Translations under genes and position numbers: made by a program
Notes under the pieces: generated by a model
Seen by the model: the letters and a program-made list of their open reading frames with translations, nothing else
The model's database searches: none
What the model was told of the DNA's origin: nothing
Part shown: positions 54,128 to 62,240 of the stretch, piece by piece
Numbering within the stretch: position 1 is the stretch's first letter
Layout: each line of letters starts with the position of its first letter
Origin: Haloplanus natans DSM 17983
GTDB lineage: Archaea > Halobacteriota > Halobacteria > Halobacteriales > Haloferacaceae
Direction of reading: 5' to 3'
Assembly: GCF_000427685.1 (NCBI RefSeq)
Contig: NZ_KE386573.1
Location: 2,402,938 to 2,466,937 of the forward strand
DNA length: 64,000 nt

Positions 54128-54272
54128 GTGGGACCCCTACTCACTCGGGGCGTTAAAACCCTGCCGACCGGCTTCGCGCGGTTTGCCGTAGTCGGAACCG
54201 ATGGCCGCCGAACGGGGATGGCGACGCCGGTGAACGGCTGCGATAACCGCTATCGGTCCCCGAAACGGGTGG

Positions 54273-54806
54273 CTAGTCGTCCCGCGTCGCCAGTCCCGAC
54301 AGATGCCCCGCCTCGGGGACGATCACTTCTTCGGCGCCGAGCGTCGCCGCGTTCTCGCTCCCCGGCAGGCAGAAGACGGGCGCCCCCTCGACGACGCCGG
54401 CGATAGCTCGCGTGCCGACGATCCGCGTCCCAATCTCGTCGTACGAGAGCCGGCGGAACAGTTCGCCGAAGCCGGGCAACGTCTTCTCGAACAGCGGTTC
54501 GGCCGCCTCGACGGTCACGTCGTCCGGCGTCACGCCCGTCCCGCCGGTGCTCACGACGGCGTCTACGTCGCCACGGCGCGCGACGTTCCGGAGCGTCGCC
54601 TGCACGCGGTCGTAGTCGTCGGGGACGAGTTCCCGCGTCACCACCTCGTGACCCTCGGCCTCGAACGCCGCGGCGATGGCGTCGCCCGCGGGGTCGTCGT
54701 CGAGCGTCCGCGAGGACGAGACGGTGACGATGCCGGCGCCGAGGGTCTCGACATCGTGGTGATGGTGGTCGTGGTCGTGTCCATCGTCGTGACCGTGATC
54801 GCTCAT
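54273..54806 (-). CDS. moaB: molybdenum cofactor biosynthesis protein MoaB/MogA
   Basis: This 177-residue protein begins with a His/Asp-rich tail ([20 protein letters not shown]), a likely metal-binding extension. The MoCF-binding domain follows: [38 protein letters not shown] and [20 protein letters not shown], then [20 protein letters not shown]. It adenylates molybdopterin before metal insertion. It is intact, whereas the moeA at 9.1-10.4 kb in this window is broken. Another moeA copy must exist elsewhere if Mo cofactor is still made. TATA-like ATTAGT lies about 27-32 bases upstream of the ATG. Confidence 0.92.
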   Translation of the reverse strand: MSDHGHDDGHDHDHHHHDVETLGAGIVTVSSSRTLDDDPAGDAIAAAFEAEGHEVVTRELVPDDYDRVQATLRNVARRGDVDAVVSTGGTGVTPDDVTVEAAEPLFEKTLPGFGELFRRLSYDEIGTRIVGTRAIAGVVEGAPVFCLPGSENAATLGAEEVIVPEAGHLSGLATRDD

Positions 54807-54922
54807 ACGCCACGATTCGGCCGCCGTCCACTAATACTGTCGGCTGTAGCCGTGTGCGCCACGTCGGCGCCTCAGGACCGACGGCCGTGGGCCGCGTCGC
54901 GACCGCCGGACGAGAAAACCGT

Positions 54923-55008
54923 CGATACTGATCATTGTAAGTCAGTACCGGTGGTTCGCCAGAACGGGTCGGCGAACCACCGGCAAACAGTTACAATAAA
55001 CACTATGA
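54923..55008 (+). repeat. 86-bp palindromic repeat, copy D
   Basis: The plan is complete: CGATACTGATCATTGTAA, GTCAG, TACCGGTGGTTCGCC, AGAACGGGTC, GGCGAACCACCGGCA, AACAG, TTACAATAAACACTATGA. The inner arms pair at 14 of 15 positions. The outer arms have several mismatches on the distal side. It lies between a divergent moaB promoter and a small zinc-ribbon gene, 23 bases before that gene's ATG. No stop codon coincides with it. Confidence 0.93.
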
Positions 55009-55031
55009 CACGTCGCGCCGTACCCACGGGT

Positions 55032-55190
55032 ATGGTCGACGGAGCCACGACCGGGAGCCGCATCGTCTGTCTGAACTGCGGGTTCGAGACGCCGACGGGA
55101 AGCGACGCGTGGGAAACGGCCGACCACCCGTCGCTCGGCACCCTCACGCAGTGTCCCGAATGTGGAAGCACGAACGCGACGAGCAGGTAG
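55032..55190 (+). CDS. small zinc-ribbon protein
   Basis: This 52-residue protein starts at ATG 55032 and carries two CxxC knuckles: RIVCLNCGFETPTGSDAW and TQCPECGSTNATSR, separated by 23 residues. This is a rubredoxin/rubrerythrin-like or generic zinc-ribbon fold. Many haloarchaeal small proteins share it, and most lack assigned functions. The gene is preceded at once by repeat copy D, which might form its 5' leader or separate it from moaB. Confidence 0.7.
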   Translation: MVDGATTGSRIVCLNCGFETPTGSDAWETADHPSLGTLTQCPECGSTNATSR

Positions 55191-55277
55191 TCGACTCGAC
55201 CCGAATCGGTGTCGCTTCCTACGGGTTCCGAACCCACGAACCACACCGTTTTGTCCGTCGGCGCGGTTAGCGAGGGT

Positions 55278-56318
55278 ATGAAAGCGGTTCAGATCACGGC
55301 ACACGGGGGTCCGGAGGTAATCGAGTACGGCGACGCGCCGGCGCCCGAGGTGGGGAACGAGGACGTGCGCGTCGACGTGAAGGCGGCGGCGCTCAACCAC
55401 CTCGACGTCTGGACGCGCCGGGGGTTGCCGGGGATCGACCTCGACCTGCCACACACGCCGGGGAGCGACGCGGCGGGCGTCGTCCGCGAGGTTGGGGCGG
55501 ACGTAACCCGGTTCGAACCGGGCGATCACGTCGCCGTCACCGCCGGCGTCTCGTGTGGCGACTGCGAGTTTTGCCGCCACGGCGAGCCGTCGATGTGCGT
55601 CTCCTATCACATCCTGGGCGAACACGTCCCCGGCGTCCACGCCGAGGAGTTCGCAGTCCCGGAGGCGAACCTCGTCCCGGTGCCCGACGACGTGCCCTGG
55701 CCCGTCGCGGGGTCGGCGTCGCTCGTCTTCGGCACCGCGTGGCGGATGCTCGTCGACCGTGCCGACCTCGGCCCGGGCGAGTCGGTACTCGTCCTCGGCG
55801 CCTCGGGCGGCGTCGGCCACGCCGCCGTCCAGATTGCCGACTACCTCGGCGCGGAGGTGTTCGCCACCGCGAGCACGGACGCGAAACTCGACTACGCCGT
55901 CGACTGCGGCGCGGATCACGCTATCGACTACGAGACCACCGATTTCGCGGGCGAGATCCGCTCGTTGACCGACGGCCGCGGGGTCGACGTGGTGGTCGAT
56001 CACGTCGGCGCGGAGACGTGGGGCGACTCGCTCGCGAGCCTCGCGAAGGGCGGTCGCCTCGTCACTTGCGGCGCCACGACCGGCCCGAACCCGGAGACCG
56101 ACATCAACCGCATCTTCTGGAACCAGCTATCGGTGATCGGGTCGACGATGGCGACGCCCGGCCAGTTCGACGACGTGCTCGAACTCGTCTGGGACGGTAC
56201 GTTCGAGCCCCGGATTCGGGAGACGCTGCCGATGAGCGAGACGGCCCGCGCACACGAACTCCTCGAGAACCGCGAGGGGTTCGGGAAAGTCGTCGTCGTC
56301 CCCGACAGTGAGCAGTGA
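55278..56318 (+). CDS. zinc-type alcohol dehydrogenase / quinone oxidoreductase (MDR family)
   Basis: This 346-residue protein starts MKAVQITAHGGPEVIEYGDA. The MDR pattern is complete. GRP-type substrate domain HTPGSDAAGVVREVGADVTR is followed by a structural zinc loop (VSCGDCEFCRHGEPSMCVS). The Rossmann motif is SVLVLGASGGVGHAAVQIAD, with C-terminal NQLSVIGSTMATPGQFDDVL. It reduces or oxidises small carbonyls or alcohols with NAD(P). Its exact substrate is unknown. The gene overlaps a small membrane-protein gene at its end. Confidence 0.9.
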   Translation: MKAVQITAHGGPEVIEYGDAPAPEVGNEDVRVDVKAAALNHLDVWTRRGLPGIDLDLPHTPGSDAAGVVREVGADVTRFEPGDHVAVTAGVSCGDCEFCRHGEPSMCVSYHILGEHVPGVHAEEFAVPEANLVPVPDDVPWPVAGSASLVFGTAWRMLVDRADLGPGESVLVLGASGGVGHAAVQIADYLGAEVFATASTDAKLDYAVDCGADHAIDYETTDFAGEIRSLTDGRGVDVVVDHVGAETWGDSLASLAKGGRLVTCGATTGPNPETDINRIFWNQLSVIGSTMATPGQFDDVLELVWDGTFEPRIRETLPMSETARAHELLENREGFGKVVVVPDSEQ

Positions 56319-56598
56319 CGGGGCGGCCAACGGCGACGACACGGTGACGGTCACCACCGGCGAGGCGCCGACCGACGCCGCGGCCGACGACGAGGAGGAG
56401 GGACTCGGGCGGGTCGGCTGGGTGCTGGTCGCCGCCGTCGTCGTCGCGGTGCTCGTCGTGCCCGGCATGGTCTATCTCTGGCCCGCCGGCGGGGCCGTCT
56501 TCGGCGCCACCTACCGCTCGGCGATGCTCGTCCTCCCGATGATTCCGGCCGTCATCCTCGGCCTGATCGCCGTCTGGTCGATGCGCGACCGGCGCTGA
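56308..56598 (+). CDS. small two-span membrane protein
   Basis: This 96-residue protein starts at GTG 56308, inside the end of the oxidoreductase gene. An acidic N-terminal third precedes two hydrophobic helices, GWVLVAAVVVAVLVVPGMVY and SAMLVLPMIPAVILGLIAVW, and a basic end (SMRDRR). This resembles the short haloarchaeal membrane proteins annotated only as hypothetical. The overlap suggests coexpression with the oxidoreductase. No family or function could be assigned. Confidence 0.65.
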   Translation: MSSDGAANGDDTVTVTTGEAPTDAAADDEEEGLGRVGWVLVAAVVVAVLVVPGMVYLWPAGGAVFGATYRSAMLVLPMIPAVILGLIAVWSMRDRR

Positions 56599-56675
56599 GC
56601 CGCCGGATTGCGGTTCTATATAAATTTCCCCGACAAGATTTATACCGTGTGGTGTGGTACCGTATACCGAATCGC

Positions 56676-57026
56676 ATGTTCGAAGAGTTCTCCTCGGGCT
56701 ACTACCTCGGGCGACTGTACGTCGAACCCCACGGCGGTGAGCACGCCGTCATCCACCGGACGGACCACGAGCGGATGAACCGGCGGCTCTACACCGACGG
56801 CGAGGGCGTCGAGCGCCTGGACGCGCCCCTCGTGATGAAACTCGACGGCCGGCACTTCCCGGTCCTCGGGCAGGAGGGCGTCCCGTCGGGCACACTCGGC
56901 CTCCCACCGGACGTCACCGAATCCGACATTCCGGACCGACGCGAGGTGTTTCTCGCCAAACCCGACCGCGCCGCGGAACTCCTCCGCTACGCCGGCTACA
57001 CCGACACGCAACGCGAAGCCCTCTGA
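56676..57026 (+). CDS. DUF5802-like haloarchaeal protein
   Basis: This 116-residue protein starts at ATG 56676 (MFEEFSSGYYLGRLYVEPHG). I prefer this start over 56649 because a TTTATAC box lies about 34 bases upstream and the family begins with MFEEFS. IHRTDHERMNRRLYTDGEGV and LVMKLDGRHFPVLGQEGVPS are characteristic. I believe the family is DUF5802, restricted to haloarchaea and of unknown function. Its TGA stop is the first triplet of repeat copy E. Confidence 0.8.
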   Translation: MFEEFSSGYYLGRLYVEPHGGEHAVIHRTDHERMNRRLYTDGEGVERLDAPLVMKLDGRHFPVLGQEGVPSGTLGLPPDVTESDIPDRREVFLAKPDRAAELLRYAGYTDTQREAL

Positions 57027-57109
57027 TACGGTTTAGTGTAAGTCATTACCGGTGGGTCGCCAGGACTGGTCGGCGACCCACCGGTAAACAGTTACACTAA
57101 TCCGTATGA
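57024..57109 (+). repeat. 86-bp palindromic repeat, copy E
   Basis: The plan is complete: TGATACGGTTTAGTGTAA, GTCAT, TACCGGTGGGTCGCC, AGGACTGGTC, GGCGACCCACCGGTA, AACAG, TTACACTAATCCGTATGA. The inner arms pair perfectly over 15 bp and the outer arms at 16 of 18. Relative to copy A several outer-arm pairs have changed on both sides (for example AGTG to ACGG with its complement), which is strong evidence for selection on pairing. Its first TGA is the stop codon of the DUF5802-like gene. Confidence 0.94.
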
Positions 57110-57220
57110 GACGCGGTATCGTACGTTAGTGCCCGTGGGACGGTCGGCGACCCGCCGGAACGACGATCCGTCCGACCCCGTCCCGACAGCTTATCGGACC
57201 GCCTCCCGTAGCGGTCGTTC

Positions 57221-58438
57221 ATGACCGCACGCGAACGGCAGGGACCGCTCGACGGTCTGCGCGTCGTCGACTGCTCCGGCATGATCGCCGGGGGGTTCGC
57301 CACGACGCAGTTGGCCGACTTCGGCGCCGACGTGATCAAGGTCGAACACCCCACGGGCACCGATCCGCTCCGCGAGTGGCCGCCGTACGACGGGGGCGTC
57401 TCGCTCTGGTGGAAATCCATCGCCCGCAACAAACGCTGCGTGACGCTCGATCTGAGCACGCCGGAAGGGAGCGCGCTCCTCCTCGATCTGATCGCCGACG
57501 CCGACGTGCTCTTCGAGAACTTCCGCCCGGGGACGATGGAGAAGTGGGGGCTCGGCCCGGGGCGTCTCCACGAGGAGAACCCGGGACTGATCGTCGTCCG
57601 GCAGTCGGGGTACGGCCAGACGGGGCCACGCTCGGCGAAGCCGGGCTTTGGCACCGTCGCGGAGGGGATCAGCAACTGGGCCCACGTCAACGGCTTCCCC
57701 GACAGCAAACCCCTCCTGCCACCCATTAGCCTCGGCGACCTCACGGCCGCCACCTTCGCCGTCCAGGGCGTCATGTTCGCGCTCTTCGAGCGTGACGTGG
57801 GGCGGACAGGCGGCAGCGGCGAGGGACAGGTGATCGACATGAGCCTCTACGAGCCCCTGTTTCGGCTCTTCGTCTCGGAAGTCGAGGCGTACGACCGTCT
57901 CGGTGAGGTGCGCGAGCGCATCGGCAACCACCACGAGAGCGCGGCGCCGCGGAACGTCTACGAGACGGCGGACGGCTACATGACGCTCTCGGCCTCGGCA
58001 CAGTCCATCTTCGAGAACGTGGCCGAGGCCATCGACCGACCGGACATCGTCGACGACCCCCGTTTCGCCACCAACGAGGCCCGCGTCGACCACGCGGACG
58101 AACTCGACGAGATAATCGAGGCGTGGACGCGGGAGCGCTCGACCGACGAGGCCATCGCGGGGATGGAGGCCGCCGACGCCATCGTGGGTCCCGTCTACGA
58201 CATGGCCGACATCTTCGAGGACGAGCAGTACGCGGCGCGAGACGACATCGTGGAGATGGAAGACGACGACCTAGGCTCGCTGAAGACGGCGGCGCCGGTT
58301 CCCCGCCTCACGCGCACGCCGGGTGCCGTTTCCCACGCCGGCCCCGGACACGGCGAGCACAACGACGAGGTGTTCCTGTCCGAACTCGGCCTCGACGAGT
58401 CGGCGTACGACCGCCTCCGCGAGGAGGGCGTGATCTGA
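57221..58438 (+). CDS. class III CoA-transferase (CaiB/BaiF family)
   Basis: This 405-residue protein starts MTARERQGPLDGLRVVDCSG. The family core is present: GFATTQLADFGADVIKVEHP, WKSIARNKRCVTLDLSTPEG, LFENFRPGTMEKWGLGPGRL and VVRQSGYGQTGPRS. The catalytic Asp lies in ISLGDLTAATFAVQGVMFAL. Haloarchaeal relatives include succinyl-CoA:mesaconate CoA-transferase of the methylaspartate cycle, a plausible but unproven role. The stop overlaps the next ATG (TGATG), so this enzyme and the LeuA-like protein are coupled and probably act on related branched dicarboxylates. Confidence 0.87.
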   Translation: MTARERQGPLDGLRVVDCSGMIAGGFATTQLADFGADVIKVEHPTGTDPLREWPPYDGGVSLWWKSIARNKRCVTLDLSTPEGSALLLDLIADADVLFENFRPGTMEKWGLGPGRLHEENPGLIVVRQSGYGQTGPRSAKPGFGTVAEGISNWAHVNGFPDSKPLLPPISLGDLTAATFAVQGVMFALFERDVGRTGGSGEGQVIDMSLYEPLFRLFVSEVEAYDRLGEVRERIGNHHESAAPRNVYETADGYMTLSASAQSIFENVAEAIDRPDIVDDPRFATNEARVDHADELDEIIEAWTRERSTDEAIAGMEAADAIVGPVYDMADIFEDEQYAARDDIVEMEDDDLGSLKTAAPVPRLTRTPGAVSHAGPGHGEHNDEVFLSELGLDESAYDRLREEGVI

Positions 58439-59535
58439 TGGCCGCCCTCCGCGACGTGACGATCCGTGAGGGCACGCAGATGCCCGGACGGGAGTACGGC
58501 GTCGAGGCCCGGGTGGCGGCCGCGCGGGCGCTCGACCGCCTCGGTCTCGATGCGGTGCAGGTCGGCTTCCCCGTCGTCGGCGAGACGGACCGCGAGGCGA
58601 TCCGCCGGGTAGCGGGCGACGACGGCGTCGACGCCGACATCGTCGGCATCGCCCGGGCCCGCACCGGAGACGTGGAGGCCGCCCTCGACGCCGAGGCGGA
58701 CGTAATCGAGGTGTTCGTCCCCACTTCGGAGCGCCAACTCGAGAACGTCCTGGGGACGTCGAGGGAGGAGGCCATGGAGATGGCGGCGGCGGCGCTGGAC
58801 CGCGCCCGCGAGGGCGGCGCGGGCGTCCACCTCACGCTCGTCGACGGCTTCCGGACCGACCCCACCCACCTCGTCGACGCATTCGAGCGCTTCCCGTCGG
58901 TGCCGACGATCACCGTCGCGGACACGGTGGGCGCACGGATTCCGGACCGCGTGCGGACGGTCGTCGCCGACCTCCGCGACCGCGGCGTCGACGGCGACCG
59001 ACTGGGCGTTCACTTCCACGACGACGTTGGCGTCGCCGTCGCGAACACGCTCGCGGCGGTGGGTGCCGGCGCGACGACTGCGGACGTGAGCGTCGCGTCG
59101 CTCGGCGAACGCGCGGGCAACGCGGCGCTCGAACGGGTCGTGGTGGGGGACCGAATCGACGGTCCGGGAGCTTTCGACCTCGACGAGACGGAACTCGTCC
59201 CCGTCTGCGAGGCGGTTCTCGACGCCCTCGACGAGTCGGTCGACCCCCGGACGCCGATCCTCGGGAGGGACGTGACGACCCACGAATCGGGCATCCACAC
59301 CGCCGCGATGCTCCGCGATCCGGCGACGTTCGAGCCGTTCGACCCCGCCGAGTTCGGCGGGAAGCGCCGTCTCGTCTTCGGTCCCGGAAGCGGCCGGGGG
59401 AGCGCCCACGGCTTGCTAGAGCGAGCGGGGATCGAGCCGACCGACGAGCGGATCGCACGCCTCCTCGACCTCCTGTCCGAACGGGGACCGATGGATGCCG
59501 CGGCGGCGAGTGAGCTGGTCGAGGGGACGTTCTGA
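58438..59535 (+). CDS. LeuA-like DRE-TIM metallolyase
   Basis: This 365-residue protein begins AALRDVTIREGTQMPGREYG, the DxTxREGxQ motif of the isopropylmalate/homocitrate/citramalate synthase family. The divalent metal His pair appears in LGVHFHDDVGVAVANTLAAV, and ASLGERAGNAALERVV is the conserved GERxGN motif. A second conserved HESGIH motif follows. No C-terminal regulatory LeuA dimer domain is present, so it is a short form. It condenses or cleaves acyl-CoA and a 2-oxoacid; which one is unknown. It is cotranscribed with the CoA-transferase. Confidence 0.85.
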   Translation: MAALRDVTIREGTQMPGREYGVEARVAAARALDRLGLDAVQVGFPVVGETDREAIRRVAGDDGVDADIVGIARARTGDVEAALDAEADVIEVFVPTSERQLENVLGTSREEAMEMAAAALDRAREGGAGVHLTLVDGFRTDPTHLVDAFERFPSVPTITVADTVGARIPDRVRTVVADLRDRGVDGDRLGVHFHDDVGVAVANTLAAVGAGATTADVSVASLGERAGNAALERVVVGDRIDGPGAFDLDETELVPVCEAVLDALDESVDPRTPILGRDVTTHESGIHTAAMLRDPATFEPFDPAEFGGKRRLVFGPGSGRGSAHGLLERAGIEPTDERIARLLDLLSERGPMDAAAASELVEGTF

Positions 59536-59601
59536 CCGCCGGTCGTGACGTGCCAGCGCGACTCACGGAACCGATTTACGACGTGACACCGTCGCGAAAG
59601 T

Positions 59602-60213
59602 ATGAACTACGATTCTGCGCTCGACCGTGCCTACGACACGCTCCCGGAGCGAACGCGCGAGGCGGGTGACCGTCTGCAGGTCCCCGACCCCGAGGGCGAG
59701 TCCGACGGCGCCTTCACGCGGCTGACGAACCTCGGCGACATCGCCGACGCCCTCGGGCGCAAGCCCGAGCATCTCCACCGATCGATCCAGCGCGAACTCG
59801 GGACGAACGGCCAGTTCGACGGCGACCGGGCGCGGTACAACGGCTCCTTCACCGTCGCCGACTTCGACGCCGCCATCGACGCCTACGTCACCGAGTTCGT
59901 CACCTGTTCGGAGTGTGGCCTGCCCGACACCAACCTCGTCCGCGAGGACGGCGTCGACATGCTCCGCTGTACGGCGTGTGGGGCGTTCCGACCCGTCGAG
60001 AAGCGGCCGAAACAGACCTCGTCCGCGGGCACCCCGACACTGGAGGAGGGCAAGACCTACCAGCTACAGATCACGGGCACCGGTCGCAAGGGCGACGGCG
60101 TCGCCGAACGCGGCAAGTACACCATCTTCGTCCCCGGCGCCCAGGAAGGGCAGGTCGTCGAGGCGTACATCGACAACATCAGCGGGACGCTCGCGTTCGC
60201 ACAGCTCGCCTAA
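59602..60213 (+). CDS. aIF2 beta-type protein fused to a TRAM domain
   Basis: This 203-residue protein starts MNYDSALDRAYDTLPERTRE, very like the paralogue at 11349. The alpha-beta core (HLHRSIQRELGTNGQFDGDR) and zinc ribbon (CSECGLPDT and CTACGAFRP) are intact. After a linker there is a C-terminal TRAM RNA-binding domain: TYQLQITGTGRKGDGVAERG followed by KYTIFVPGAQEGQVVEAYID. TRAM domains bind structured RNA, so this form may act on a subset of mRNAs or under stress. It is single-gene and flanked by metabolic genes. Confidence 0.9.
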   Translation: MNYDSALDRAYDTLPERTREAGDRLQVPDPEGESDGAFTRLTNLGDIADALGRKPEHLHRSIQRELGTNGQFDGDRARYNGSFTVADFDAAIDAYVTEFVTCSECGLPDTNLVREDGVDMLRCTACGAFRPVEKRPKQTSSAGTPTLEEGKTYQLQITGTGRKGDGVAERGKYTIFVPGAQEGQVVEAYIDNISGTLAFAQLA

Positions 60214-60251
60214 AGCGAAACCGATAGCCCGGCGGCGGGCGTCGTCGGCCC

Positions 60252-60971
60252 ATGCGACTGGCACGCATCTGTACGGCGAAGGGGATTTTCACCGGCGAGT
60301 ACGAGGACGGCGTCGTCACGACCGAGGGCGACGGCGCGACGTACGTCGTCGGCGAGGACGCCGAACTGATGGCGCCCTGCGATCCCGCCGCCATCTTCTG
60401 TACCGGCCGTAACTTCGGCGCCAAGATCGAACAGATGGGCGAGGGCGACCGGCCGGATCGACCGGACTGGTTCGTCAAGCCACCGCACGCTCTCCACCCG
60501 CCCGACGCCGCCGTCGAGTACCCCGAGTGGGTGGCGTCGTTCACCTACGCCGGCGAACTCGCCGCGGTGATCGACGACCGCTGTCACGACTTCGGCGTCG
60601 ACGAGGCCGACGACCACATCCGCGGCTACACCATCCTCAACGACCTCGACGCCTACGAGCAGGACCGCCGGACTGCGCGGAAGGCGTTCGACGGATCGGC
60701 GCCGCTCGGGCCGTGGATCGAGACCGACGTCGACCTCGACGGGATGGCGATGGAGACGGTCATCTCCGGCGAGCAGCGGCAGTCGGCGACGACCGACGAG
60801 ATGATCTTCCAGCCCGGGGAGGTCGTCGCCTTCCTCTCGGAGCGCTACACCTTCCGCCCCGGCGACGTGATCTCGTTCGGTAGCCCGGCCAACCCCGGCC
60901 TGTTGGAACCCGGCGACACGGTCGAGATCACCTACGAGGGCGTCGGCACGCTCCGAAACGAGATCGTATGA
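60252..60971 (+). CDS. fumarylacetoacetate hydrolase family protein
   Basis: This 239-residue protein begins MRLARICTAKGIFTGEYEDG. The FAH core includes AIFCTGRNFGAKIEQMG, FVKPPHALHPPDAAVEYPEW, TYAGELAAVIDDRCHDFGVD, then GYTILNDLDAYEQDRRTARK, with the metal-binding Glu and Asp residues, and FGSPANPGLLEPGDTVEITY near the end. Family members hydrolyse or decarboxylate 2-oxo acids such as oxaloacetate or acylpyruvates. Its proximity to the CoA-transferase/LeuA pair (separated by the aIF2-beta gene) may indicate a shared pathway, though it is not in the same tight operon. Confidence 0.87.
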   Translation: MRLARICTAKGIFTGEYEDGVVTTEGDGATYVVGEDAELMAPCDPAAIFCTGRNFGAKIEQMGEGDRPDRPDWFVKPPHALHPPDAAVEYPEWVASFTYAGELAAVIDDRCHDFGVDEADDHIRGYTILNDLDAYEQDRRTARKAFDGSAPLGPWIETDVDLDGMAMETVISGEQRQSATTDEMIFQPGEVVAFLSERYTFRPGDVISFGSPANPGLLEPGDTVEITYEGVGTLRNEIV

Positions 60972-61009
60972 GCCACAACGCCTAATCCCGGCGCGTGCGC
61001 GTCACCGGT

Positions 61010-61258
61010 ATGGCCGACCGTCTCGACCTCTCGGACGGGTTCGACGTCCACGACTACCGTTCGGGGCTGAAACTCCACACCCAGGACGGCTCGTCGATGT
61101 ATCTGGAGAACCGACAGGGGTACGAATGTCCGGCCTGTGGGCGCCCGTTCGAGCGCCTGTTCGTCTCGGACGACGACCAGGTGACGTTCGGCAATCCGCC
61201 GGATGCGCCGTTCTGTCTCGCGCGGACGCCCGACCGGTTACTGCTGTTGACACATTGA
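61010..61258 (+). CDS. small zinc-binding haloarchaeal protein (DUF7385-like)
   Basis: This 82-residue protein starts at ATG 61010 (MADRLDLSDGFDVHDYRSGL). It continues KLHTQDGSSMYLENRQGYEC followed by PACGRPFERLF, a CxxC pair, then NPPDAPFCLARTPDRLLLLT with a third Cys. It matches a haloarchaeal family sometimes called flagella cluster protein (DUF7385); that name is historical and the function is unknown. A GTG five codons upstream is in frame, but the conserved part begins at Met 61010. Confidence 0.75.
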   Translation: MADRLDLSDGFDVHDYRSGLKLHTQDGSSMYLENRQGYECPACGRPFERLFVSDDDQVTFGNPPDAPFCLARTPDRLLLLTH

Positions 61259-61313
61259 GCCACGGCGGAACCGAAAAGGGTGAGAGCCCACGCGCCGAAC
61301 CGACGAGCACACG

Positions 61314-61748
61314 ATGTACGAGGACATCCTGCTCCCGACGGACGGGAGCGAGTCGATGGACGCGGTGATCGAACACGCGGCCGACATCGCCGCGCGCCGC
61401 GACGCCACGGTCCACGCCCTGTACGTGATCGACGACCGCTCCTTTCTGACGCTGCAAGACGACATGAAGGGGGACGTGGTCGACGGCCTCCGGACCGAAG
61501 GGGAGACGGCGACCACGGCGGTCGCGAGCCAACTCGAAGCCGACGGCGTCACCGTGCGGACCGCGATCCGCAAGGGTAACCCGGCCGACGAGGTGCTCGC
61601 GTACGCCGACGAGAACGGGATCGACCTCGTCGTCATGGGAACCCACGGTGCCGACTACGAGCGGAACATGCTCGGCAGCGTCTCCCAGAAGGTCGTGACG
61701 ATGTCGGCGGCACCGGTGCTGACGGTCAACATCGGCGGGCAGGAGTAG
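61314..61748 (+). CDS. universal stress protein UspA
   Basis: This 144-residue, intact Usp domain begins MYEDILLPTDGSESMDAVIE. ALYVIDDRSFLTLQDDMKGD follows, and the ATP-binding motif lies at the C-terminal end, IDLVVMGTHGADYERNMLGS followed by VSQKVVTMSAAPVLTVNI (G-2x-G-9x-G-S type). It contrasts with the frameshifted copy at 5705. It probably binds ATP and responds to stress or starvation. Its stop codon directly abuts that of msrB (TAGTCA), leaving no spacer between the convergent genes. Confidence 0.92.
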   Translation: MYEDILLPTDGSESMDAVIEHAADIAARRDATVHALYVIDDRSFLTLQDDMKGDVVDGLRTEGETATTAVASQLEADGVTVRTAIRKGNPADEVLAYADENGIDLVVMGTHGADYERNMLGSVSQKVVTMSAAPVLTVNIGGQE

Positions 61749-62198
61749 TCACTCGGGGTCGAAGTCGAGGGCGACGGAGTTGATGCAGTAGCGCTTGCCC
61801 GTCGGGTCGGGACCGTCCTCGAAGACGTGTCCGAGGTGGCCGCCACACGTCGCACACAGCACCTCCGTCCGGGTCATGCCGTGGCGGGTGTCGGTTTCGA
61901 GTTCGACCGCGCCGTCGACGGCGTCACCGGACCCCGTCCGGTTGCTCGTCGGACTGCGTCCGACGGCGTCGTAGAAACTCGGCCACCCGCTTCCGGAGTC
62001 GAACTTGGTGTCCGAATCGAAGAGTTCGGCGCCACAGCCGGCGCAGGTGTACGTGCCGTTCCCCTTCCGGTCGAGGAAGTCGCCGCTGAACTTGGGTTCG
62101 GTGCCGCGTTCCCGCAGGATGCGATACTCCTCTTCGGTGAGTCGGTCGCGCCACTCGTCGTCGGACAGGTCGGCGAGTGAGCGGTCGTGTTCGCTCAT
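61749..62198 (-). CDS. msrB: peptide methionine-R-sulfoxide reductase MsrB
   Basis: This 149-residue, complete MsrB has [20 protein letters not shown], a first zinc pair in [20 protein letters not shown], and [11 protein letters not shown] second pair follows in [20 protein letters not shown]. Then come [13 protein letters not shown], the GHVF motif and the catalytic Cys (RYCINS). It reduces the R form of methionine sulfoxide in proteins using thioredoxin-type donors. It is a single-gene unit convergent with uspA. Confidence 0.95.
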   Translation of the reverse strand: MSEHDRSLADLSDDEWRDRLTEEEYRILRERGTEPKFSGDFLDRKGNGTYTCAGCGAELFDSDTKFDSGSGWPSFYDAVGRSPTSNRTGSGDAVDGAVELETDTRHGMTRTEVLCATCGGHLGHVFEDGPDPTGKRYCINSVALDFDPE

Positions 62199-62240
62199 AC
62201 CCGGTGTAGGGGCCGGAGACTCATAGCCTCGGCGCCCGGG

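Noticed and set aside
7862-54852. GGCTACAGCCGACAG shared upstream of nreA and moaB, with a related palindrome upstream of the gene starting at 4460
   Set aside because: A 15-base match between two sites is expected several times by chance in 64 kb of GC-rich DNA, and the genes have no obvious common role. It was not raised to a regulatory motif.
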